Shown one piece after another: positions 53,824 through 62,872 of a stretch of 64,000 nt of DNA. The stretch comes from Diaphorobacter sp. HDW4A. GTDB lineage: Bacteria; Pseudomonadota; Gammaproteobacteria; Burkholderiales; Burkholderiaceae_C. The first letter of the stretch is position 1. The number at the start of each line of letters is the position of its first letter. Position numbers and translations under genes: made by a program. The stretch covers positions 4,526,001 to 4,590,000 of the forward strand of contig NZ_CP049910.1 of assembly GCF_011305995.1 (NCBI RefSeq). The letters are read 5' to 3'. The notes under the pieces are model-generated. The model worked only from the letters and a program-made list of their open reading frames with translations, searched no databases and was not told where the DNA came from.

Positions 53824-54165
53824 GTCGCTTCGCGCCTTCCCCCCAAGGGGGACGACGCCTTCGCCGCGAGGCGGCTCATGGCTTGCCGTCTGCTCGCATG
53901 GCTTGCTCCGCGGCCTTTTGAATCTTTGGAACACGAGCTGCGCTGGCGAAAAGTATCTCGCGAAGTCGCGAGATGCAAAGAGGCACGAGCGAAGCGAAGT
54001 GCCGAACACGCCTCTTCAAATCACTTTTGCGGCAAGCTGTTTGAACGGAGAGTCCGAAGGACTCGCAGAGAGTTTTGCCGCATGACTTCAAAGCGCGTTT
54101 TTGATTACTTTTTGCGCGCCGAGCAAAAAGTGATTGCCCCGCCGGGGACAGTCCCGGCCTCCGCC
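53824..54165. repeat. Structured intergenic repeat element (multiple hairpins)
   Basis: The 399-bp gap 53810-54208 holds no gene I can support but a series of hairpins: CCCCC-AA-GGGGG (53840-53851), ATCTCGCGA-AG-TCGCGAGAT (53955-53974), GGCAC to GTGCC (53982-54003), GCGGCAA to TTGCCGC (54029-54081) enclosing GAGTCC-GAA-GGACTC (54050-54064), ATTACTTTTTGC with GCAAAAAGTGAT (54104-54134), and G+C-rich stems at 54137-54160. Similar sequences are common between genes in Comamonadaceae. It may be a repeat family or a structured RNA. Confidence 0.6.
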
Positions 54166-54208
54166 CTCAGTCAGCCCAGCAGGCGCAAAAAAACCAACGA
54201 ACAAAAGC

Positions 54209-54664
54209 CTACTTGGTAAACACACCACGCGCCAAGAACACCCCCGCCAGCGGAATCAACGCCACCAGATGCGCCTCGATCATCACGAGCCGCCGCGTAT
54301 TCCGAATCTCCGCCTCGGACGGCAAGGCCCCGGTAGCCCGCAAATTCCGGCGCCACCGCAAAAACCGCACCGTAGGCCCGATCGACATCAGCCCCACCAC
54401 GACGAACAACGTCACCTTCAAGTGAAGCAGCGGCTGCGTCCAATACCACTCTGCTCCCTTCATCCCCCACCAAGTGCGCGCCACACCGGTCAAGAGCACC
54501 ACAACCGCCGAAATCCCGTAGATCAGGTCGACACGCGCCAGCCGCTCCACCACGGCCGCATTCATCCACTCCTTACGACACAGCGCCGCCTCGCTCGCAA
54601 GAAAGACCGTCATGGTCAGAATGGCCAGGATGTGGGCATATGCCAGCAGTGCTTCGGTGGTCAT
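54209..54664 (-). CDS. DUF2214-like inner membrane protein
   Basis: A 151-aa membrane protein with four hydrophobic segments (LLAYAHILAILTMTVFLASE, LARVDLIYGISAVVVLLTGVA, LHLKVTLFVVVGLMSIGPTV and MIEAHLVALIPLAGVFLARG). The spacing, the conserved His in AYAHI and the WWGMKGAEWY segment are of the DUF2214 (predicted membrane) type. Function unknown. It stands alone on the minus strand, between the structured repeat and the DMP19-like gene. Confidence 0.82.
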   Translation of the reverse strand: MTTEALLAYAHILAILTMTVFLASEAALCRKEWMNAAVVERLARVDLIYGISAVVVLLTGVARTWWGMKGAEWYWTQPLLHLKVTLFVVVGLMSIGPTVRFLRWRRNLRATGALPSEAEIRNTRRLVMIEAHLVALIPLAGVFLARGVFTK

Positions 54665-54716
54665 GGATTGGGGTGAAATGATGATGATGTGGAAATGGAG
54701 AAAGCGGTGGCGACGA

Positions 54717-55544
54717 TCAATCGTCCTCTTCCGGGTCCAGGAACGACACGTCGGCCTCCGCCTCCAGCTTGTGGGTATCAGCTTCGAACATCAGGGCCTT
54801 GTCACCCAGATCGACCATATAGAAATGCCCCGCGTCGGTGAGAAAGTGCCATGCGAGGACGTCCTTGCCCTCGTGCTGATGGGTCGGATCACCCGCAGTG
54901 ATGCGCTCAAGCTCCTGCCCTGAGGCATCGCACAGCTCGTCAATCACCTTCACATAGCGCGGCTGGTTCTCCAGCGCTTCGGCAGCGCGCTCTTCCAGAT
55001 CGGGGATCTTCTCGGAGATCTCGTCGAACACGGCTTCCAGACCGGCCGCTGCCACCGCCTGCAGTTGCGGATGCTGCCGCAGCCAACGGCTGTTGAAATC
55101 GACCAGATCCTCGTGCTCGTTCAGGTCGTAGAACTCGCCATTGCATTCGTTGAGCGCATCGCGCTCGGTGTTCTCGCCAAAGTATTCACTGTCGAGAAAG
55201 CGGTCCAGTTCCTCTTCGCTGAGCCGGTCAATGATCGCCAGACTCTTGTCCAGCAGTGCGGCATGGCGCACGGCCTGCATGTCGGCCAGCCCCTGCTGAA
55301 CCAGCTCGATGATCTCGCCATCGCAGCCGATGTTGTAGATGAACTGCGCGAAACCGCCGTTCTTCACTTGCGCGAGGTAGTAGTCGACGTAGTAGCTCTT
55401 GAGCGCCTCGGGCGACATTTCCTCGTATTCGACGAGACGCTCGAGCAGCTCGTTCACGCTGTCGATATTGGACTCGACGAGGTCATAGCTGTCCTCGCTG
55501 TTCAAAGCTTCTTTAGACACCAGAATGGTTGGGGACAGCAGCAT
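54717..55544 (-). CDS. DMP19-like (DUF4375) acidic protein
   Basis: A 275-aa very acidic protein (about a fifth Asp plus Glu in many segments) starting at ATG 55544 behind AGGAG. The conserved region SPEALKSYYVDYYLAQVKNGGFAQFIYNIGCDGEIIELVQQGLADM matches DMP19/DUF4375, the fold of the Neisseria DNA-mimic protein that blocks a repressor. The C-terminal third (VLAWHFLTDAGHFYMVDLGDKALMFEADTH) is an extra domain. Binding to a DNA-binding protein is possible but not shown. No partner gene is evident next to it. Confidence 0.82.
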   Translation of the reverse strand: MLLSPTILVSKEALNSEDSYDLVESNIDSVNELLERLVEYEEMSPEALKSYYVDYYLAQVKNGGFAQFIYNIGCDGEIIELVQQGLADMQAVRHAALLDKSLAIIDRLSEEELDRFLDSEYFGENTERDALNECNGEFYDLNEHEDLVDFNSRWLRQHPQLQAVAAAGLEAVFDEISEKIPDLEERAAEALENQPRYVKVIDELCDASGQELERITAGDPTHQHEGKDVLAWHFLTDAGHFYMVDLGDKALMFEADTHKLEAEADVSFLDPEEDD

Positions 55545-55658
55545 CTTGTCGACTCCTCGGAATGAAGTGTGATGGAGGGACCATGGCGCGCGAGATGACG
55601 CCTGCCAAGCCCTCCATGCATGTTGTGCAAATTGAGCGAAGGCTTGATGACGTGGGCG

Positions 55659-56264
55659 TTACTTGCCCGCCACAGTGAACTCTCTGGTCACCCAATCGTC
55701 AACCAGCGCCTTCTCGTAGCGCAGAGGATCGTTCTCGTAGCGTCTGCCCTTGAGCTGCAACGACGTGTCCTGCAGCGTGCGCGATGCCGACTGCACCACC
55801 TTGCCTTTGGGCGACAGACGCTTGAATGTGAGCACGATGCGCGGAGGCACCACCTCCTGGCTGGCACCGGTCATGGCCGTGGCGCGGCGAATATCGGAGA
55901 CGTGGACCTCGGCGCGTTCGCCATTGGGCAGCGCCTCGGCCACGCGATCAGCCAGATGCTCGCTCAGTGCCTCGACCCAGGCACGGCGCGCCGCCTTGGA
56001 TTCGCGCTGTGCCGAGGGCACGGGCGTGAAGCTGTCCGGATTCGCCGTGGTCACGCTGACGGTCCCGGCCTGCACTTCGCGTGGCTGGGCGGGATCCTTC
56101 TGCATCAGCGAGCAGCCGGTGGAAAGCACGAGCAGCAAGGCGCTCATCACGAAGGCGGTGCCGAGGCGGCCCCACGCCGAGGCGCCATGGCGCGAATCGG
56201 CTTCAGCGTTGGCGTCAGCCGATGTGAAACCCATGGACCTTGCGGAAATCGACACACCTTGCAT
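55659..56264 (-). CDS. DUF3016 domain lipoprotein
   Basis: A 201-aa product. It has a hydrophobic stretch ending in LLLVLSTGCSLM, a lipobox with Cys after Gly, so it is likely a lipoprotein. The part before it is longer than a normal signal peptide, so the true start may be later (a Met at about residue 40 precedes the hydrophobic stretch, but gives a short signal). The rest shows the DUF3016 pattern: VEALSEHLADRVAEALPNGERAEVHVSDIRRA, PPRIVLTFKRLSPKGKVVQSASRTLQD and NDPLRYEKALVDDWVTREF. Function unknown; it should be in the periplasm. Confidence 0.8.
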   Translation of the reverse strand: MQGVSISARSMGFTSADANAEADSRHGASAWGRLGTAFVMSALLLVLSTGCSLMQKDPAQPREVQAGTVSVTTANPDSFTPVPSAQRESKAARRAWVEALSEHLADRVAEALPNGERAEVHVSDIRRATAMTGASQEVVPPRIVLTFKRLSPKGKVVQSASRTLQDTSLQLKGRRYENDPLRYEKALVDDWVTREFTVAGK

Positions 56265-56325
56265 TGTTCAATCCTTTCGCTGTTCACTGTCGGGCTGGGT
56301 GCGCAGGCACAAGATGCCGCAGCGC

Positions 56326-57258
56326 TCAGCCGTGAGTATTGCGTCGCCAGAACGAGGGCTCCGCGTACTTCTGCTTGAGATATTCGATCCACAGCCGCAC
56401 TCTGAGCGGCATGTGTTTGCGCTGCGGGAACACCACGAAGATGCCATTGGGCGGCGCGGCAAAGGTCTCGAGCACCGGCACGAGGCGACCGGCCTCGATC
56501 TCGGACTCCACCTCCCAGGTGCTGCGCCAGGCAATGCCCCATCCGTCCAGACACCAGTCGTGAAGCACCTGTCCATCCGAGCAGTCCAGCGGTCCGCCCG
56601 GCTTGAAATGCACCACCTCCCCTGCCCCGTCTCCTTGCGGAATCCGGAACGCCCAGCCGCGTGTCTGCGACGCCTCGCTCGACAGCGTCAGGCAATCGTG
56701 CTGCACCAGCTCGGAAGGATGTTCGGGTGTACCGCGCCGACGCAGGTATTCGGGTGTTGCAACGCATAGGCGCCGGTTGTCGGCCACGCGCACACTGACC
56801 AACGAAGAATCGGGTAGATCGCCCACGCGCACGGCGCAGTCATAACCTTCGCCGGTCAGGTCGACCACACGGTCGCTGAGGTTCAGCGAGATGGTCACCT
56901 CGGGATGCAGCTCTCGATACTGCGGCAGCAGCGGTGCCACATGCCTGCGGCCAAAACCGGCTGGTGCGGTGATGCGCAGATGCCCGGTCGCCTTCACGCC
57001 ACCGGCGCTCACGCTGGCCTCGACGCTCGCCAGATCGGCGAGCAAGCGCTGGCAGTCTTCGAGAAACGCAATGCCTTCGTGCGTGAGCGACAGCTTGCGC
57101 GTGGTGCGCACCAGCAGCTTCACTCCAAGGCGCTCTTCCAGCGCATCCAACCGGCGCCCCATGATGGCGGGGGCCACACCTTCAAGCTTGGCGGCCGCTG
57201 TGAGGCTGCCCCGCGTGGCTATCGCAACAAATGATTCGAGCTGTTTGAGACGATCCAT
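56326..57258 (-). CDS. LysR-family transcriptional regulator
   Basis: About 310 aa from ATG 57258 (MDRLKQLESFVAIATRGSLTAAAKLEGVAPAIMGRRLDALEERLGVKLLVRTTRKLSLT). The N-terminal winged helix-turn-helix is standard for LysR. The effector domain (ATGHLRITAPAGFGRRHVAPLLPQYRELHPEVTISLNLSDRVVDLTGEGYDCAVRVGDLPDSSLVSVRVADNRR) belongs to the common CrgA/PA3565-like group. It is divergent from the histidine kinase gene with 147 bp between the starts. Confidence 0.93.
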   Translation of the reverse strand: MDRLKQLESFVAIATRGSLTAAAKLEGVAPAIMGRRLDALEERLGVKLLVRTTRKLSLTHEGIAFLEDCQRLLADLASVEASVSAGGVKATGHLRITAPAGFGRRHVAPLLPQYRELHPEVTISLNLSDRVVDLTGEGYDCAVRVGDLPDSSLVSVRVADNRRLCVATPEYLRRRGTPEHPSELVQHDCLTLSSEASQTRGWAFRIPQGDGAGEVVHFKPGGPLDCSDGQVLHDWCLDGWGIAWRSTWEVESEIEAGRLVPVLETFAAPPNGIFVVFPQRKHMPLRVRLWIEYLKQKYAEPSFWRRNTHG

Positions 57259-57405
57259 GAAAAGCTGATTTCCGGCTGCTGCCTTCCTGCGTGCGTGCAC
57301 CGTGGAATGCGACCAACCGCACCATCCGCGCACCAGCATTCCGGCCTATTATCAACGGCTGGTTCCCACTTTGAGCAAATTTGCACCAAAGCTTCAGCAA
57401 TCACG

Positions 57406-58683
57406 ATGCCCACACCCATACAGCCCAGCAAAAGCAGCCCCGCGAAACCCGCATCCACAGCGCAGGCGGAGAGTTGGTACGCCCCCGGACAACTGGTGCG
57501 GCTACTCGGGCAAACCCCTGTGAATCTCGCATTTTGGGGCAAGGACGAACGCCTGCGCATGGCGACACCGGAGTGGTGCACCTGGTTCGGACTCGACCCC
57601 GCCAACGTGATCGGCCACACCCTCGCCGAGTTGCTTCCTGCTGACTATCTGGGCATCTGGCGCCAGCACTTCGAAGGTGCCGCGCGCGGGCAGGTCACGC
57701 AATATGTGGACATGCGGCAGGACAAACTCGGCACCCAGCAGTGGCGCCATGTGCATCTCTCGCCGCAACTGCCGCACTTCTCTCAACCCGAGGCCAGTGG
57801 CCGTTCCGACGTGCAGGGCGTGATGATGGTGATGACCGACGCCACACGAGAACATCTGCGCGAGCAGATGCTGGAGCGCCAACGCGAACAGATCCAGCGG
57901 TTGCAACACGCATTGGAAGAGCATCGCGGCGATGGCGCAGAGGTCGAGAAACTGCGTGCGCTGCTCGACTGGCGCACCGCCATGCTCACTGAGCACAACG
58001 AAATGCTTCAGCTGCTGTCGCACGAAATCCGCCAGCCGCTCAACAACGCCTCGGCCGCCATGCAGGCGACGATGAAGGCCATCGACGATCTGCACTTGAA
58101 AGACACCGACCCGGCGACCAAGGCTCTGTCGCGCGCCGAGCATGTGCTCCAGCAGGTCATCGGAACGCTGGACAACACACTCGCCGCCGGAACGATTCTG
58201 GCCGTCGGCGGCAAGGCCAGTTCATCAAGCGACACGGACCTGCCGACCCTGATCCGCCTCGTGATGCACGACATCGCCGCCGACCTGCGCCCGCGCATCA
58301 ACGAGCAATGGGACACCAACACCCGCACTGTGCAGTTGCACCCGGCGCTGATGCGACTGACCATCCGTAACCTGCTGAACAACGCCCTGTCCTATGCCCC
58401 CGAAGGCTCGCAGGTGACGCTGCGCATTTCCGAGTCGGACGACCCTCTCGCGCTCATCATCGAAGTGCTGGACAACGGACCGGGCATCTCCGACGAACTG
58501 CGTCCACGCCTTTTCGAAAAAGGCTCGCGCGGCAGCGAGAATCGCAACCGGGCAGGTGCGGGGCTTGGCCTCTTCATCGTTCGCTCGGTGTTGCAGCTGC
58601 ATCAGGGTACAGTAGAGGCATTGCCTAACGAGCCGCAAGGAACGATCATGCGACTCGTCATTCCCCAAGGGCTGGCGGACTGA
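57406..58683 (+). CDS. PAS-type sensor histidine kinase (cytosolic)
   Basis: About 425 aa from ATG 57406 (MPTPIQPSKSSPAKPAS). No membrane segment is visible, so it should sense a cytosolic signal. Residues 36-147 look like a PAS domain (LLGQTPVNLAFWGKDERLRMATPEWCTWFGL and the terminal VMMVMTDATREHL), followed by a coiled coil (150-200). The H box is LLSHEIRQPLNNASAAMQ with His206. The ATPase part has the N box IRNLLNNALSYAPEGS, the G1 box VLDNGPGISDEL and the G2 box GAGLGLFIVRSV. It pairs with the response regulator 51 bp downstream. Confidence 0.93.
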   Translation: MPTPIQPSKSSPAKPASTAQAESWYAPGQLVRLLGQTPVNLAFWGKDERLRMATPEWCTWFGLDPANVIGHTLAELLPADYLGIWRQHFEGAARGQVTQYVDMRQDKLGTQQWRHVHLSPQLPHFSQPEASGRSDVQGVMMVMTDATREHLREQMLERQREQIQRLQHALEEHRGDGAEVEKLRALLDWRTAMLTEHNEMLQLLSHEIRQPLNNASAAMQATMKAIDDLHLKDTDPATKALSRAEHVLQQVIGTLDNTLAAGTILAVGGKASSSSDTDLPTLIRLVMHDIAADLRPRINEQWDTNTRTVQLHPALMRLTIRNLLNNALSYAPEGSQVTLRISESDDPLALIIEVLDNGPGISDELRPRLFEKGSRGSENRNRAGAGLGLFIVRSVLQLHQGTVEALPNEPQGTIMRLVIPQGLAD

Positions 58684-58734
58684 TCAGGAAACCCGCTCCA
58701 GCCAACGACAACCCCTCAGAACAAGCCACCATTC

Positions 58735-59421
58735 ATGCTGCCTGTCACCCTAGCACTGGTCGACGACGACACCGAATACTGCGAATTTCTCGCGCAGCAC
58801 TTGCGTGCCCAAGGCGTGGAGGTGCAGGCCTACAGTGACAGCAGCGACCTGCTCGCGGACATGGCGCCGTACCGATTCGACTTCTATGTGCTCGACCTGA
58901 TGTTGCCCGGCGTGGACGGCGCCGAGCTCATCCGTATCCTACGCAAGCGCACCCAGGCAGGGGTGCTGATCGTCTCGGGCCGCCTCGGCCCCGAGGTGTT
59001 CGCCGAAGTGATCAACGCCGGTGCCGACATGTACCTCACCAAGCCGGTCACCTTCGAGCAGGTAGAGCTGGCCATCCGCGCAGTTCACCGCCGCATCATG
59101 ACCACGGCCAAGACGGCCACCGCCTGGAAACTCGACAAGCGCCGCAGCGTGCTCACCGCCCCCGACGGCCAGACCGTGGAACTCAGTCCCACCGATCTGA
59201 TTCTGATGGACTGCTTCCTCAAGGCCCAGGGCGCGACCGTCACCCGTGAACAAATCCGCGAACTGCTCGAAGGCACCAGCGCCGCCGAATCCGACAACAG
59301 CCTGCACGCCACCATCTACCGCCTGCGCCGCCGCATCGAACGCGTCACGCCCCTGGCAGTGCCGCTGCAGTCCCAGCAAAAAGTCGGCTACCAGTTCCGC
59401 GCCCCCCTGATCGCCGGCTGA
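58735..59421 (+). CDS. Winged-helix response regulator (OmpR family)
   Basis: A 228-aa regulator. The receiver domain has the acidic cluster Asp10-12 (ALVDDDTEYC), the phosphoacceptor Asp54 (FYVLDLMLPG) and Lys103 (YLTKPVTFEQ). The C-terminal part is a winged helix (LSPTDLILMDCFLKAQGATVTREQIRELLEGTSAAESDNSLHATIYRLRRRIERV, ending in VGYQFRAPL). It is the partner of the PAS kinase. A signal and target genes cannot be told. Confidence 0.95.
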   Translation: MLPVTLALVDDDTEYCEFLAQHLRAQGVEVQAYSDSSDLLADMAPYRFDFYVLDLMLPGVDGAELIRILRKRTQAGVLIVSGRLGPEVFAEVINAGADMYLTKPVTFEQVELAIRAVHRRIMTTAKTATAWKLDKRRSVLTAPDGQTVELSPTDLILMDCFLKAQGATVTREQIRELLEGTSAAESDNSLHATIYRLRRRIERVTPLAVPLQSQQKVGYQFRAPLIAG

Positions 59422-59490
59422 AACGCCACTTCTCGCGCCTGCCGGAGCGGGCCCGCGAAGCACAGCGAGCACCAAGGCGGCTAGCCACAA

Positions 59491-59584
59491 CGGCAATACA
59501 GCCCCTCAGGCCAGGCGTCTAAGCCGTAGACAGTGCGCCTGTACGGCAAGGCTTCGCAACGACGGATGAGGGGCTGTATTGCCG
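59491..59584. repeat. Long perfect inverted repeat (intergenic palindromic element)
   Basis: CGGCAATACAGCCCCTCA (59491-59508) and TGAGGGGCTGTATTGCCG (59567-59584) are perfect 18-bp arms around 58 bp. Inside, GCCGTA (59523-59528) and TACGGC (59542-59547) form a second smaller stem. Together they would make a cruciform. Part of the right half aligns with the copy at 50070-50130. The remaining bases between the regulator stop and 59640 are A+C-rich with no gene. Confidence 0.75.
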
Positions 59585-59640
59585 CCTCAAAACGACCAAC
59601 CAGCAAAGCCGTCAAGGCTTCGTAAAAAAACCAGAAAACA

Positions 59641-59665
59641 AAAAACGGGCCCAAGGCCCGTTTTT
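59641..59665. terminator. Bidirectional terminator
   Basis: ACGGGCC and GGCCCGT around a 3-nt loop, with a run of A before and five T after. It is symmetric and can stop the response regulator transcript and that of the roadblock gene on the other strand. Confidence 0.8.
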
Positions 59666-59691
59666 CGAGAATTCTGTCGTGAGTGAGCAGA

Positions 59692-60051
59692 TTACATGGT
59701 CATCTTGGCTTCGACGTCATTGATCTTGCGTCGCGCCAGCGCCAAGTTCGCGCGGCTGCTGTCCAGCACGTAATAAACGAAGATACCAGCCAGCTTGGCC
59801 GATGGACGAATGATGTGATATTGCTTGCCCAGCGTGATCAGCATATCTTCGATCGAATCGTTCAGGCCCAGAGCTTTCATCGTCTTCATCTTGGCGCGCA
59901 CCACCTCGGTGTTGCCAGCTGCGGCCAGTTCCAAATCCACGCCAGTGCCGATGCTGCCCAGCATCATGCCGCTGTTGTAGTCGACTACGGCGGCACACAT
60001 TGCGCCATCCAGGGACATCAGATCTTGCAGACTTTCGTTCAGATTTGCCAT
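59692..60051 (-). CDS. Roadblock/LC7-like protein
   Basis: A 119-aa protein beginning MANLNESLQDLMSLDGAMCAAVVDYNSGMMLGSIG, the typical start of the roadblock/LC7 fold, followed by a repeated alpha/beta unit with VVRAKMKTMKALGLNDSIEDMLITLGKQYHIIRP and a C-terminal helix. In bacteria such proteins (MglB family and similar) act as partners of small GTPases. No Ras-like GTPase gene is next to it, so its partner is unknown. Confidence 0.78.
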   Translation of the reverse strand: MANLNESLQDLMSLDGAMCAAVVDYNSGMMLGSIGTGVDLELAAAGNTEVVRAKMKTMKALGLNDSIEDMLITLGKQYHIIRPSAKLAGIFVYYVLDSSRANLALARRKINDVEAKMTM

Positions 60052-60125
60052 TTTGCGTACCTCCGCTCAGTTCATTTAAGGATGGGTCGCTTTCGTTTCC
60101 AAAGCGCCTGAATATGATTCTATTA

Positions 60126-60358
60126 AATCAGTTCTGATTCAGATCAACTTTGTGAGTATTAAATGGCCTCTTGATTGTCATCTTTTGTGAACCAAAAAAT
60201 TTGACCGTCAAGTAAGAATCTTGTAGCACCCTGCCTCATATAGGAAATTACCGTTTTATCTGGCTAGCAAGAACTGGGAAGCGCATCGTTGTCATCAACT
60301 TGCCGCATGCTGCAAAAGAGCAACAACCCTTCGGCGATCAGCAATCATCAGAACTGAT
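60126..60358. promoter_or_regulatory. Pair of identical 12-bp palindromic motifs in the glcB upstream region
   Basis: AATCAGTTCTGATT (60126-60139) and ATCAGAACTGAT (60347-60358) are the same motif on opposite strands: ATCAG-TT-CTGAT. The two lie 210 bp apart in the 565-bp gap between the roadblock gene and glcB. They may be operator sites of one regulator acting on both genes. The rest of the gap is A+T-rich and I find no gene in it. Confidence 0.5.
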
Positions 60359-60509
60359 CAACATGATCGCATCTGCATTCATCCATGTCGATAGATGCGC
60401 AACCGTCTTGTATCCGCTGAGGCGTCGACGCGACATGCAATACGCATTCAGGAACGTTTCTCCCACAATTCCATACATATAAGTCACAGATAAAACGCAT
60501 TTCGCGTGA

Positions 60510-60538
60510 TTGATCTGTCAAACGGTTCGCAATACAGT
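60510..60538 (+). promoter_or_regulatory. Candidate glcB promoter
   Basis: TTGATC (60510-60515) and TACAGT (60533-60538) are 17 bp apart, matching four of six bases each to the sigma-70 consensus. The distance to the glcB start is 78 bp. Confidence 0.35.
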
Positions 60539-60616
60539 GTCACATCACGATGTCAGAGGTTTCCTCTGTCAACAGCATCCAGCTTTCCCGTAATTCAAGG
60601 TAGAGGTAGACACACC

Positions 60617-62812
60617 ATGACCGATCGCATTGCCGTTCACGGCCTTCAAGTGGCCCCCGAGCTGTACAACTTCGTGGACAAAGATGTTTTGCCCGGTACG
60701 GGCGTGGACAGTGCCTCATTCTGGAAGGGCTTCGATGCACTGGTCGCCGACCTCGCGCCCAAGAACGCCGCCCTGCTCGCCGAGCGTGACCGCCTGCAAA
60801 AGGAGCTGGACACCTGGCACAAGGCCAACCCCGGCCCGATCACCAACATGGCCGCCTACCGTGACTTCCTGACGAAGATCGGCTATCTGGTCGAGCCGCC
60901 AAAAGGCGCCAAGGCCACGACCGAAAACGTCGACGCCGAACTCGCCAAGATCGCCGGCCCGCAGCTGGTGGTGCCGATCCTGAATGCCCGCTACGCGCTC
61001 AACGCCGCCAACGCGCGCTGGGGTTCGCTGTATGACGCGCTGTATGGCACGGACGCCATCAGCGAAGAAGGCGGTGCTGAAAAGGGCAAGGGCTACAACC
61101 CCGTGCGCGGTGCCAAGGTCATCGAATTCGCACGCAACTTCCTCGACCAGGCCGTGCCGCTTGCCAACGGCTCGCACAAGGATGCTACGTCTTACAAGAT
61201 TGTCGGTGGCAAGCTGCAGGTTCAATTGAAGGACGGCCTGACCTCCGGCCTCAAGGACGAAGGCAAGCTGGTCGGCTACCAAGGTGATGCAGCTGCTCCG
61301 ACCTCGATCCTGCTGATCAACAACGGCATGCACATCGACATCCGCATCGACAACACCACCCCCATCGGCAAGACCGACGCGGCTGGCGTGGCCGACGTGG
61401 TGGTGGAAGCGGCTGTCTCCACGATTCTGGATCTCGAAGATTCCGTCGCCGCAGTGGACGCCGAGGACAAGGTGCTGGGCTACAGCAACTGGCTGGGCAT
61501 TCTGAAGGGTACGCTGACCGAGTCGTTCGACAAGGGTGGCAAGACCATGACGCGGGGCCTGAACGCCGACCGTGAATACACGGCAGTTGATGGCAAGCCG
61601 ATCAAGTTGCATGGCCGCTCGTTGATGTTCCTGCGCAATGTGGGCCACCTGATGACCAACCCTGCTGTTCTGTGGGGCGCCGACAAGAAGGAAATCCCCG
61701 AGGGCATCATGGACGCTGTGGTGACAACCGCCATCGCCATCCACGATCTGAAGGGCAATGGCGCCAACGGCATCAAGAACAGCCGTACCGGCAGCGTCTA
61801 CATCGTCAAGCCCAAGATGCATGGCCCGGCCGAAGTCGGCTTCGCCAACGAACTGTTCGGCCGCGTCGAGAAGCTGCTCGGCCTGCCCGAGAATACTGTC
61901 AAGCTCGGCATCATGGATGAAGAGCGCCGCACCAGCGTGAACCTGAAGGCGTCGATCGCCGCAGCGCCCGCACGTGTGGCCTTCATCAACACCGGCTTCC
62001 TCGACCGCACCGGCGACGAAATGCACACCGCCATGCAAGCCGGCCCGATGGTCCGCAAGGGCGAGATGAAGACCAGTGCCTGGCTGCAGGCCTATGAAAA
62101 GAACAACGTGCTCGTCGGCCTGACCATGGGCCTGCGCGGCCGCGCCCAGATTGGCAAGGGCATGTGGGCCATGCCTGACCTGATGAAGGCCATGCTCGAG
62201 CAGAAGATCGCTCACCCCAAGGCCGGTGCCAACACCGCCTGGGTGCCCTCGCCCACCGGCGCAACGCTGCACGCGCTGCATTATCACCAGGTGAGCGTCG
62301 AGGACGTGCAGAAAGAGCTGGAAAAGACCAGCGCCGACACCGAGCGCGACAACATCTTGGCCGACCTGCTGCAAATCCCCGTGGCCAAGGATCCCAAGTG
62401 GAGCGACGCCGAGAAGCAGCAGGAGCTCGACAACAACGTGCAGGGCATCCTCGGCTACGTGGTCCGCTGGGTGGATGCTGGCATCGGTTGCTCCAAGGTG
62501 CCTGATATCCACAACGTGGGCCTGATGGAAGACCGCGCCACGCTGCGCATCTCGAGCCAGCACATCGCCAACTGGTTACTGCACGGCATCGTGACCGAGC
62601 AGCAGGTGCGCGATACCTTCGCCCGCATGGCCAAGGTGGTGGACGGCCAGAACGCGGGTGACGCGAGCTACATCAGCCTCGAGAAGAACCCACAAGGTGC
62701 AGCCTATCAGGCCGCACTGGATCTGGTGTTCAAGGGCGTAGACCAGCCGTCGGGCTACACCGAGCCGCTGCTGCACGCATCACGCCTGAAAGTGAAGGCT
62801 GGAGCGAAGTAA
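60617..62812 (+). CDS. glcB: Malate synthase G
   Basis: A 731-aa enzyme from ATG 60617 ([19 protein letters not shown]), with AGAGGT about 7 nt before it. It is the monomeric G form by length and by blocks such as [65 protein letters not shown], and [19 protein letters not shown]. The catalytic Arg and Glu/Asp are in [12 protein letters not shown] and [18 protein letters not shown]. It condenses glyoxylate and acetyl-CoA to malate in the glyoxylate route, which would also support growth on the acids processed by the acyl-CoA cluster. Confidence 0.97.
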   Translation: MTDRIAVHGLQVAPELYNFVDKDVLPGTGVDSASFWKGFDALVADLAPKNAALLAERDRLQKELDTWHKANPGPITNMAAYRDFLTKIGYLVEPPKGAKATTENVDAELAKIAGPQLVVPILNARYALNAANARWGSLYDALYGTDAISEEGGAEKGKGYNPVRGAKVIEFARNFLDQAVPLANGSHKDATSYKIVGGKLQVQLKDGLTSGLKDEGKLVGYQGDAAAPTSILLINNGMHIDIRIDNTTPIGKTDAAGVADVVVEAAVSTILDLEDSVAAVDAEDKVLGYSNWLGILKGTLTESFDKGGKTMTRGLNADREYTAVDGKPIKLHGRSLMFLRNVGHLMTNPAVLWGADKKEIPEGIMDAVVTTAIAIHDLKGNGANGIKNSRTGSVYIVKPKMHGPAEVGFANELFGRVEKLLGLPENTVKLGIMDEERRTSVNLKASIAAAPARVAFINTGFLDRTGDEMHTAMQAGPMVRKGEMKTSAWLQAYEKNNVLVGLTMGLRGRAQIGKGMWAMPDLMKAMLEQKIAHPKAGANTAWVPSPTGATLHALHYHQVSVEDVQKELEKTSADTERDNILADLLQIPVAKDPKWSDAEKQQELDNNVQGILGYVVRWVDAGIGCSKVPDIHNVGLMEDRATLRISSQHIANWLLHGIVTEQQVRDTFARMAKVVDGQNAGDASYISLEKNPQGAAYQAALDLVFKGVDQPSGYTEPLLHASRLKVKAGAK

Positions 62813-62843
62813 CACACCAGTCACAGGAAGACCGAAATCACGT

Positions 62844-62872
62844 AGCCCGCTGTTCTCAGCGGGCTTTTTTTT
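62844..62872 (+). terminator. Terminator after glcB
   Basis: A perfect 9-bp stem (AGCCCGCTG and CAGCGGGCT, loop TTCT) is followed by seven T residues. Confidence 0.93.

Noticed and set aside
60300..60482. 60-codon open frame upstream of glcB
   Set aside because: It has no good ribosome site and no family resemblance, and it runs across one of the palindromic motifs; the region looks regulatory.
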